A stretch of 64,000 nucleotides of DNA from Pelagirhabdus alkalitolerans (lineage in GTDB: Bacteria > Bacillota > Bacilli > Bacillales > Amphibacillaceae). Position numbers and translations under genes: made by a program. The stretch lies in NCBI RefSeq assembly GCF_900096905.1, contig NZ_FMYI01000008.1, positions 1-64,000 on the forward strand, given 5' to 3'. The notes beneath the pieces are model-generated. The model saw nothing but the letters and a program-made list of their open reading frames with translations, made no database searches and had not been told where the DNA came from. This document shows, in pieces, positions 53,247 to 61,712 of this stretch. Position 1 is the first letter of the stretch. The number at the start of each line of letters is the position of its first letter.

Positions 53247-54770
53247 ATGGATACGATATTAGAAATGAAACAGATCACAAAAGAATTCCCGGGGGTTAAG
53301 GCACTAGATGATGTCACATTCAAAGTGAATCGAGGTCAAATTCATGCACTTTGTGGTGAGAACGGTGCTGGAAAATCAACATTAATGAAAGTGTTAAGTG
53401 GTGTATTTCTATATGGGGATTATAATGGTGATATTGTGATTAATGGTAATGTTCAAAAATTCCAGTCAATTAAAGACTCGGAAAATGCGGGTGTGACCAT
53501 TATCTATCAAGAACTTGCACTTGTGAAAGATATGACGATCGCTGAAAATATCTTTTTAGGTAACGAAAAAGCTAAAAAAGGGATTATTAGCTGGGAAGAT
53601 ATGAATGAATCAGCGAATGAATGGCTGAAAAAGGTAGGATTATCAGTTGAAGCAATAGAAAAAGTCGGTTCATTAGGTGTTGGTCAACAGCAACTTGTAG
53701 AAATTGCGAAAGCATTATCAAAAGATTGCGAGATCATCATTATGGATGAGCCAACAGCTGCATTAGCAGAAGAAGAAGTCGAGATTTTAATGGAGATTTT
53801 AAATCAACTAAGAGAACAAGGGATTACAGTTATTTATATTTCTCATAAACTAAAAGAAGTTATGCAGATTGCTGATGAAGTTACCGTTTTAAGAGACGGT
53901 CAAACGATTGATACAAAAGCAATTAGTGAAGTAACTGAAAATGATATTATTTCGCTGATGGTTGGTAGAGAACTAAAAAATCTCTTCCCTTATCAAGATA
54001 ATCGAAAAAAAGAGACGATTATGAAAGTAGAAGATTTTGCTTTCAAATTAAAAGGGTCAGGCACGCCTGTGACATCACATATTAACTTTGATCTTAAAAA
54101 AGGTGAGGTACTTGGCATTGGTGGTTTAATGGGTGCAGGGCGAACAGAGCTTGCTATGAGTCTATTTGGTGGCTATGAAGGAAAAGCAGAAGGAACCGTT
54201 GAAATTGACGGAAAACGCTACGGTATAGCAGGCCCCAAAGAAGCGATTGATTACGGATTAGCCTATGTGTCTGAAGATCGTAAGCGCTATGGTCTTGTTT
54301 TAGGCATGGATGTCGCTCAGAATACAACATTAGCCTCCCTTGGCAAAATTTCCTCACTTTCATTCCTGCAAAAAGAGCAAGAAGTCGTTCAAACAGAACA
54401 CTTCAATGAGAAAATGCGTGTTAAAACACCATCACTTGAGACGCCTGTATTAACGCTTTCTGGTGGTAACCAACAGAAAGTCGTTTTAAGTAAATGGTTA
54501 ATGACCAATCCAAAAGTGCTTATTCTTGATGAACCGACACGTGGTATTGACGTAGGGGCGAAGCAGGAAATCTATAAGTTAATCAATGAATTAACAGAAC
54601 AAGGTGTCAGTGTTATTATGATCTCCTCTGAACTACCAGAACTGCTAGGCATGTCTGACAGAGTGTTAGTGATGGCAGATTATAGCATTACGGGTGAATT
54701 AACACGTGAAGAGGCGAATCAAGAAGCAATATTGAAGCTGGCAACAGGAGGCGAAACCCATGAAAAATAA
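53247..54770 (+). CDS. xylG: D-xylose ABC transporter ATP-binding protein XylG
   Basis: A 507-residue double ATPase. The first ABC domain has Walker A GENGAGKST, signature LGVGQQQLVEIAKAL and Walker B IIMDEPTAAL. The second has a degenerate P-loop GGLMGAGRTE, with signature LSGGNQQKVVLSKWL and LILDEPTRGIDVG, as in all sugar importers of this family. It energises XylH. The ATG at 53247 follows AAGGTGGTG. It overlaps xylH by 11 nt. Confidence 0.95.
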   Translation: MDTILEMKQITKEFPGVKALDDVTFKVNRGQIHALCGENGAGKSTLMKVLSGVFLYGDYNGDIVINGNVQKFQSIKDSENAGVTIIYQELALVKDMTIAENIFLGNEKAKKGIISWEDMNESANEWLKKVGLSVEAIEKVGSLGVGQQQLVEIAKALSKDCEIIIMDEPTAALAEEEVEILMEILNQLREQGITVIYISHKLKEVMQIADEVTVLRDGQTIDTKAISEVTENDIISLMVGRELKNLFPYQDNRKKETIMKVEDFAFKLKGSGTPVTSHINFDLKKGEVLGIGGLMGAGRTELAMSLFGGYEGKAEGTVEIDGKRYGIAGPKEAIDYGLAYVSEDRKRYGLVLGMDVAQNTTLASLGKISSLSFLQKEQEVVQTEHFNEKMRVKTPSLETPVLTLSGGNQQKVVLSKWLMTNPKVLILDEPTRGIDVGAKQEIYKLINELTEQGVSVIMISSELPELLGMSDRVLVMADYSITGELTREEANQEAILKLATGGETHEK

Positions 54771-55896
54771 ATTGAAATTTAAATTTGATATGCGGGCATA
54801 CACACTAATTATTGCCCTGCTTTTAATCGTTGCAATTTTTACGATTATGACAAATGGGGACTTTATTTCCTCACGTAATATTACGAACTTAACAAGACAA
54901 ATGACAGTTATTGGTGTTCTAGCTGTTGGGATGACACTCGTCATTGTAGCCGGTCATATTGATTTATCTGTCGGGTCCATTGTTGGTCTAACAGGTGGTA
55001 TTGCAGCGATCCTGCAAGTATGGCATGGATGGTCAACGTTACCTGTTATTCTCGTTACAATCCTCGCAGGTGTTGTTTTAGGATTATGGCAAGGTTGGTG
55101 GGTTGCCTACAAAGGTGTTCCCGCATTCATTGTCACATTGGGTGGCATGTTGATTTTCCGTGGTATTTTACTCGGGATTAGCGGCGGTCAAACCGTTGCC
55201 CCAATGAATACCTCATTTAGAGCGATTGGTCAGGCGTATATTCCATTCGCATTAGGCTATATTCTTTTAGCTGTACTGATTGTATTAGGTTTTGTATCGA
55301 TAATGCGTAAACGAAAACGTCGCGCAGATCTCAACATGACGGTTATACCACCCGTTGTTGATTATGGAAAAATGGTGGTTTTCTCAGTACTTGTGACAGG
55401 ATTTGTCTACATGCTAAGCCGTTATCAAGGTGTACCTGTTCCTTTATTAATCTTGCTCGTCATTGCAGGAATATTCATCTTCATTTCAAGAAACACCACA
55501 TTCGGTCGCCATATTTATGCGATCGGTGGTAATGAAGAAGCAGCGAAACTCTCAGGGATTAACATTAAACGAAACTTACTCTATGTATTTATCTTAATGG
55601 GTGCACTTGGTGCTGTTGGTGGTATCATTTTAACAAGCCGATTAAACGCTGGTACGGTTGGTGCGGGTGATATGTACGAACTTGATACGATTGCAGCTGT
55701 GGTCATCGGCGGAACGAGTTTAGCAGGTGGTGTGGGTACGATCGTCGGCTCGATTTTAGGTGCCCTTATTATGGCTAGTATTGATAATGGGATGAGCATG
55801 ATGAACATTGCTCCATTCTGGCAGTATATTGTAAAAGGTTTAATTCTAATCTTTGCTGTTTATTTAGACATTGCATCAAAGAAAAAGAATAAATAA
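54760..55896 (+). CDS. xylH: D-xylose ABC transporter permease XylH
   Basis: A 378-residue membrane permease (about ten segments) of the RbsC/XylH family. VAGHIDLSVGSIVGLTGG, GVPAFIVTLGGMLIFRGI and IGGNEEAAKLSGINIKR (the ATPase-contacting loop) are conserved. A longer cytoplasmic loop around 180-200 (RKRKRRADLN) is typical of XylH rather than RbsC. The ATG at 54760 lies inside the end of xylG, with AGGAGGCG upstream. It closes the xylFGH operon. Confidence 0.95.
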   Translation: MKNKLKFKFDMRAYTLIIALLLIVAIFTIMTNGDFISSRNITNLTRQMTVIGVLAVGMTLVIVAGHIDLSVGSIVGLTGGIAAILQVWHGWSTLPVILVTILAGVVLGLWQGWWVAYKGVPAFIVTLGGMLIFRGILLGISGGQTVAPMNTSFRAIGQAYIPFALGYILLAVLIVLGFVSIMRKRKRRADLNMTVIPPVVDYGKMVVFSVLVTGFVYMLSRYQGVPVPLLILLVIAGIFIFISRNTTFGRHIYAIGGNEEAAKLSGINIKRNLLYVFILMGALGAVGGIILTSRLNAGTVGAGDMYELDTIAAVVIGGTSLAGGVGTIVGSILGALIMASIDNGMSMMNIAPFWQYIVKGLILIFAVYLDIASKKKNK

Positions 55897-55943
55897 TAAT
55901 GAATCTTTAACAAATTATAAACATTGGTTTTACCCCCTTTTAT

Positions 55944-55978
55944 AAACCCGCTCTTCTCATGAGAAGAGCGGGTTTAGT
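55944..55978 (+). terminator. Rho-independent terminator after xylH
   Basis: A perfect 32-bp palindrome (55944-55975) with arms AAACCCGCTCTTCTCA and its complement, within 50 bp of the xylH stop codon. Confidence 0.85.
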
Positions 55979-56019
55979 TTGTAATCGCATAAATAGATTA
56001 AACTAATCACCTGAATAGA

Positions 56020-56097
56020 TCGAACACGAACGTTGAGTTAAATATATTGATAAATGTTCGTAATTAAATTGACTAATGCGTTAGTGATTGCTAAAAT
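56020..56097 (+). promoter_or_regulatory. Promoter of purA with probable PurR boxes
   Basis: TTGACT (56069-56074) and TAAAAT (56092-56097) are separated by 17 bp. Just upstream, CGAAC (56027-56031) and GTTCG (56056-56060), in opposite orientation and 24 bp apart within A/T-rich flanks, resemble the paired PurBoxes bound by PurR of B. subtilis. Repression by adenine would act through PurR. Confidence 0.55.
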
Positions 56098-56133
56098 GAT
56101 CTATGTTATCGAATTAACTCGTACGTTTATTAA

Positions 56134-57450
<1,317 letters not shown>

Positions 57451-57463
57451 ATAGCATAAGAAT

Positions 57464-57507
57464 AAGGTAGGTTAATGGATTATAACAATCCTATAACCTA
57501 CCTTTTC
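57464..57507. terminator. Bidirectional terminator between purA and the glycosyltransferase
   Basis: The arms AAGGTAGGTTAT (57464-57475) and ATAACCTACCTT (57493-57504), followed by TT, separate two convergent genes. Confidence 0.85.
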
Positions 57508-57509
57508 GT

Positions 57510-58952
57510 TTACTGTTTATCTTTTTTGTTAGTTGTCTCAGCTGTGAACTGTGTACGTGTCATATCTCCCCAACTTTTTTTACCCCTTCTGTACTCGAAA
57601 AAAGCTTTGCAACGCCACCAAGCATTCATTTGTCTATATCCGACATTTTCTAATATGCTATATAGAATAAGAATTAGGTATTCTTTTACATGATTATATT
57701 TTGAAAAGCTATATTCATCTAACAATATGGCACTACTTGATAAAAATATGCCATATAAAATGGATAATATGAGAAACACAATGAAAAATTCGAAGCTAAC
57801 AATACCTAATAGGAATGATAATGGTACAAATAAATAACCGAAGACCTCTATGACACCACCAAGCATTTCAGCTAAGAAGAAATAAGGCATCGCCATTAAA
57901 CCAACTGAGCCATATTTGAAATTTAAAAGCATGCTTTTATGGTTTAGCATTGTATCCATTAAGCCTTTATGCCAGCGTTTACGTTGGTTTTTTAAAATAC
58001 GCCGATCTTCTGGTACTTGGGTCCAACATACCGGATCAGGAATGAAAACAATTTTATAAGGCTTTTTAAGTTTTCTTCTATTTCGATGAATCTTAACAAT
58101 TAATTCCATATCTTCCCCAACTGTATCCTCTGTGTAGCCTCCTGCTTCAATGACAACATCTTTATTGAACACACCAAAGGCACCTGAAATGATCAGTAAA
58201 GCATTAAAGCTTCCCCAACCTAAGCGTCCAAATAGAAAGGCTCTTAAATACTCTACTGTTTGAAAGCGCACTAAATGTTTTTTGCTTAGGTGAATGGATT
58301 CAATAAAGCCTTTATCTACGACACAATCATTCACAGGACGAATGACGCCACCAGATACGACTACGGAAGGGTCTTCTACAAAGGGGCGAATGACTTTAGC
58401 TAGTGAATCACGTTCAAGAATAGAATCTGCATCTATCGCTGTAATAATTGGATATTTAGAAATATTAATACCAGCATTTAAAGCGTCCGCTTTTCCACCA
58501 TTTTTTTTATCGACAACAACGATATTATCGAATAAACGTGAGAAATAGATGTCATTGATCTCTTCTGTATTTAGTTTTCTTCTGTAAGGCATTTTTATTT
58601 TTTGTAATTCAAATTCAGAAATTAGTTGATCTAAAGTACTATCTTTAGAACCATCGTTTACAATGATGAGTTCAAATTCACGATAATTCATACTTAACAA
58701 TGCTTTCACATTATCATTGATGGTGCTCTCTTCGTTGTAACAAGGGATGATAAGCGATAACGGCGGGGTGTAATTAGATGCTAACATATCCTCATAAGAC
58801 CAATACTTCTTTTTTTGTCGATGAATATATAAAGCGTGAATCGACACTAAAAAGAGAAGGGTATAAATAGCATTTACAAAAATCATGTAAAACAATACAA
58901 AGTAATTAAAATGAATCAGAATCGTTATTAAACTATCTGTCACTATATGCAT
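57510..58952 (-). CDS. GT2 processive glycosyltransferase (PgaC/BcsA-like)
   Basis: A 480-residue membrane glycosyltransferase. One or two N-terminal segments (about 12-42) precede a GT-A domain with Asp100 (IVNDGSKD), the Asp174-x-Asp176 pair (TAIDADSI), the catalytic Asp281 in GEDMELI and QRKRW (323-327), the QxxRW signature of processive beta-glycan synthases. C-terminal segments at about 350-440 form a channel. No PilZ domain is present. It probably makes and secretes an exopolysaccharide; the sugar is unknown. The ATG at 58952 follows AAAGGGGCGG. It is the last gene of the operon with the HEAT protein and signalling genes. Confidence 0.92.
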   Translation of the reverse strand: MHIVTDSLITILIHFNYFVLFYMIFVNAIYTLLFLVSIHALYIHRQKKKYWSYEDMLASNYTPPLSLIIPCYNEESTINDNVKALLSMNYREFELIIVNDGSKDSTLDQLISEFELQKIKMPYRRKLNTEEINDIYFSRLFDNIVVVDKKNGGKADALNAGINISKYPIITAIDADSILERDSLAKVIRPFVEDPSVVVSGGVIRPVNDCVVDKGFIESIHLSKKHLVRFQTVEYLRAFLFGRLGWGSFNALLIISGAFGVFNKDVVIEAGGYTEDTVGEDMELIVKIHRNRRKLKKPYKIVFIPDPVCWTQVPEDRRILKNQRKRWHKGLMDTMLNHKSMLLNFKYGSVGLMAMPYFFLAEMLGGVIEVFGYLFVPLSFLLGIVSFEFFIVFLILSILYGIFLSSSAILLDEYSFSKYNHVKEYLILILYSILENVGYRQMNAWWRCKAFFEYRRGKKSWGDMTRTQFTAETTNKKDKQ

Positions 58953-58986
58953 GAAACCGCCCCTTTATGGTCAAAGAATAAATATA

Positions 58987-60036
58987 TTAAATGTGAATCG
59001 CTTCCTTTTGAAGAGTGGCGTATGCGATATCCTGAGTGAACGGATCCTCTGCACTTAGTAAAGATAGTAAAGCGGATATCCCCTCTTCACCATGTGCTAA
59101 CAAGGACTGAGATGCATTGTATCTGACATACCAATTTTGATCACTCGCCAAACGAGTCAACATCGTTATGGATCGATGATTACGCATCACTTGAAGGTAT
59201 TTGGATAGAAAGAGTCGAACTTCCCAATCGGGATCGTTCACCCAATCTATAAGTGTTGATTGGAATAAATCGTCCCCCGTATATTCAAGGGAACGACTCG
59301 CTTTTAGTGCTGCAATTTTTAGTTCTTTCTCAGACTCAAAAAGGCAGGATTGAATCCAAGTGGTGGCTTCAACGTAACGTCTTCTACCCATTGCTTCTAA
59401 AACAATGGTTTGTATATACGTATCATGTTCATCCATCATTTCATTTAGAGCTTGAGAGATGTCACCTTCTACCAAGTCTAGGAGTGCTAATAAGTTAGAC
59501 TTACTTAACCGATTTCGTTTGGTCCCTGTAATTAAGATATCAGATAAAAATTGATCATTCGTTAGTTTGATTAAACTTTTAGATGTGACAAAGAGCAATT
59601 CTGGGTCCAGTGTTTGCAACTGATGATAAAGATCATCGGTAAACATGCTTAATTCATATTCACCAACCCAATAAGTGGCTGCTTTTTGTTTCCACGTATT
59701 TTTAGAGTTTAAAAATTTTTCGACTCTTTTTACGATGAACGCATTCCCCAGTGTTTCTATAAGCGCTCGTTTTTTATCTCTAGTAATAACCGAACTATAC
59801 TCTGAGAAAAGGGAGTGAATGACCTGTTGTTCTAGACGCGTTGATGGTGTAATGGGTAATTCATCAGTTTGGTCAGTAATAAAGCGTAAAAATGAATCTT
59901 CATACAAATTTTTTATTTGCTTTTTACGTTTGTTCAACAAGTTGGTCGACGCTTTTTTAAATAATAAAAAGAAAAAAAAGAGTGTGTTAATCACGAATAG
60001 AATGGCAACGAATGTTCGTAAGTATTGGCTTATCAT
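58987..60036 (-). CDS. Membrane-anchored HEAT-repeat protein
   Basis: A 349-residue protein. A membrane anchor at about 8-26 (VAILFVINTLFFFFLLF) precedes a basic stretch, then an all-helical array of HEAT-like repeats; the clearest are at 260-345 (VNDPDWEVRLFLSKYL and LASDQNWYVRYNASQSLLAHG). Such repeats are scaffolds for protein contacts. No catalytic motif is seen. The ATG overlaps the stop of the upstream diguanylate cyclase by 4 nt, and the glycosyltransferase begins 34 bp downstream. It may link the regulator to the glycan synthase at the membrane (inference). Confidence 0.85.
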   Translation of the reverse strand: MISQYLRTFVAILFVINTLFFFFLLFKKASTNLLNKRKKQIKNLYEDSFLRFITDQTDELPITPSTRLEQQVIHSLFSEYSSVITRDKKRALIETLGNAFIVKRVEKFLNSKNTWKQKAATYWVGEYELSMFTDDLYHQLQTLDPELLFVTSKSLIKLTNDQFLSDILITGTKRNRLSKSNLLALLDLVEGDISQALNEMMDEHDTYIQTIVLEAMGRRRYVEATTWIQSCLFESEKELKIAALKASRSLEYTGDDLFQSTLIDWVNDPDWEVRLFLSKYLQVMRNHRSITMLTRLASDQNWYVRYNASQSLLAHGEEGISALLSLLSAEDPFTQDIAYATLQKEAIHI

Positions 60037-61691
60037 GATTCATCCAACGCTTTATTAACTAATATTTTCTTAATTTTATGTTCTAATAGATCTAGAGAAA
60101 AAGGCTTTTCTAAATAATCATCGGCTCCTAGCTTTAAGCTTTCGATCATAGTCGATTCACTCCGTTTGCCCGATAGCATGATAATTTTCAAGTTATCTTT
60201 TTGACAAAACTTTTCTATTTTTTTTAAGACTTCAATACCTGTCATTTTTGGAAGCATAATATCTAACAACATTAAGTCATACGTTTTCTCACTTATTTTA
60301 GAAAGCGCCTCTTGACCATCTCTTGCATAGTCTACAACATACCCTAAATAATTTAATCTTGTTTTAATAATATTCGCCAATAATAATTCATCATCCACAA
60401 CGAGTATTTTCTTAGTCGAAGAGGTTTTAATATCACTATCTAAAACAGTTTGGTTCTTACCATTTTTTTTAGCGGTATACAGTGCTTTATCCGCTTTTTC
60501 CAGCAAAATGTTTTGACTGGATTGTCCCTGTTTTAGTTGTGCTATACCTGCACTAAAACTTAGGTGAATTGTAGAATTTTCATTTGGTACTACAAAAGGG
60601 GTTGATTGCGTTTCTTGTCTAATGGATTCAATAATATGTTTTGCTTCAAGCTCTGAATGATTTGGAAATAAAATAAGGAACTCATCTCCGCCAAACCGAT
60701 AAATTTGAGCCTGATTCGAGAGGTGCTTCTTAATCATATTGACAAAGTTAACTAAAATGGTATCTCCAAAAAGATGCCCATGTGTATCGTTTATCGATTT
60801 AAAATAATCCAAATCGAGAAAAGCAACTGAGCACAAACGCTCCTTTTCGATAAAAGCTTCCTTTTCTTTTTCAAATGCTTTAACAAAACCTTTTCTCAAC
60901 TCAGCCCCTGTTAACTCATCTTTATAAAATTGATTCTCAATTTTTTGCTTTTTATTCAGAGTTCCAATAATCAAGGACACAAGCTCCTCGGGATCGACAG
61001 GCTTTGGAAGAAATGTTTCGGCACCTGTTCGAAGGGCTTTATTTTTTATTTCTTTACTGTTTAAGCCAGATAAAAAGATAAACGGAATACCATTATCTAA
61101 TTCAGCAATCTCTTCATACATATCAAACCCAGATCGACCTGGCATGACAATATCAAAGATTGCTAAATCAACAGATTTTGTCTTTAATAGATCAATAGCC
61201 TCTTCACTATTATTAGTGATAAATACATTGAACCCTTCGGTGACCAACACTCTTTCTAAAAAGTTTAAAAGGTTAACATCATCATCAACGATTAAAATTG
61301 TACCTAATTTTTGGTCTTGTAGCTTTTCTCGATTTTGTGTCTCAGATTCATCGGTTGATTTTAGAATACGTTGATTCAGATGTTTTTCAAATAGGTGAAT
61401 CAACTGACCTGCTGATTTGATAATTTTTAACTCTTGGTTTGATTGCTCTAGTTGTGCATGTAACAATGCTTCTAAGTTTTCAGAAACCTCAGCAATATCA
61501 GATAAACCGATGGTGCCAGCTGTTCCTTTTATACGGTGAATAAAATGATTCAGCCTATCAAAATGTTGTGAGTCTGTGTCATATAGATACGTGATTAAAT
61601 GTCGCGTCATATAATTAAGCTCTTCATTATTATCTGTCAAAAAATGATGCTGACTTTTCTCGATCATTTTCTCCATCTTTGTTTTGTCCAT
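60033..61691 (-). CDS. HPt-REC-GGDEF-REC diguanylate cyclase
   Basis: A 552-residue cytoplasmic signalling protein. HPt domain (about 1-105): phospho-His52 in HRIKGTAG. First REC (about 130-245): Asp180 in LAIFDIVMPG. GGDEF (about 255-415): an intact active site FGGDEFLIL (334-338), so it should make cyclic di-GMP. There is no RxxD inhibitory site upstream. Second REC (about 428-545): Asp477 in LMLLDIMLPK. It can therefore both accept and relay phosphate from a hybrid kinase. The ATG at 61691 follows AGGAGGG. It lies 21 bp downstream of the kinase gene and overlaps the HEAT gene. Confidence 0.94.
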   Translation of the reverse strand: MDKTKMEKMIEKSQHHFLTDNNEELNYMTRHLITYLYDTDSQHFDRLNHFIHRIKGTAGTIGLSDIAEVSENLEALLHAQLEQSNQELKIIKSAGQLIHLFEKHLNQRILKSTDESETQNREKLQDQKLGTILIVDDDVNLLNFLERVLVTEGFNVFITNNSEEAIDLLKTKSVDLAIFDIVMPGRSGFDMYEEIAELDNGIPFIFLSGLNSKEIKNKALRTGAETFLPKPVDPEELVSLIIGTLNKKQKIENQFYKDELTGAELRKGFVKAFEKEKEAFIEKERLCSVAFLDLDYFKSINDTHGHLFGDTILVNFVNMIKKHLSNQAQIYRFGGDEFLILFPNHSELEAKHIIESIRQETQSTPFVVPNENSTIHLSFSAGIAQLKQGQSSQNILLEKADKALYTAKKNGKNQTVLDSDIKTSSTKKILVVDDELLLANIIKTRLNYLGYVVDYARDGQEALSKISEKTYDLMLLDIMLPKMTGIEVLKKIEKFCQKDNLKIIMLSGKRSESTMIESLKLGADDYLEKPFSLDLLEHKIKKILVNKALDES

Positions 61692-61712
61692 TTCTACCCT
61701 CCTAATAAACAC

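Noticed and set aside
57475..57693. A 72-codon plus-strand frame after purA
   Set aside because: It begins inside the bidirectional terminator and is antisense to the membrane segments of the glycosyltransferase.
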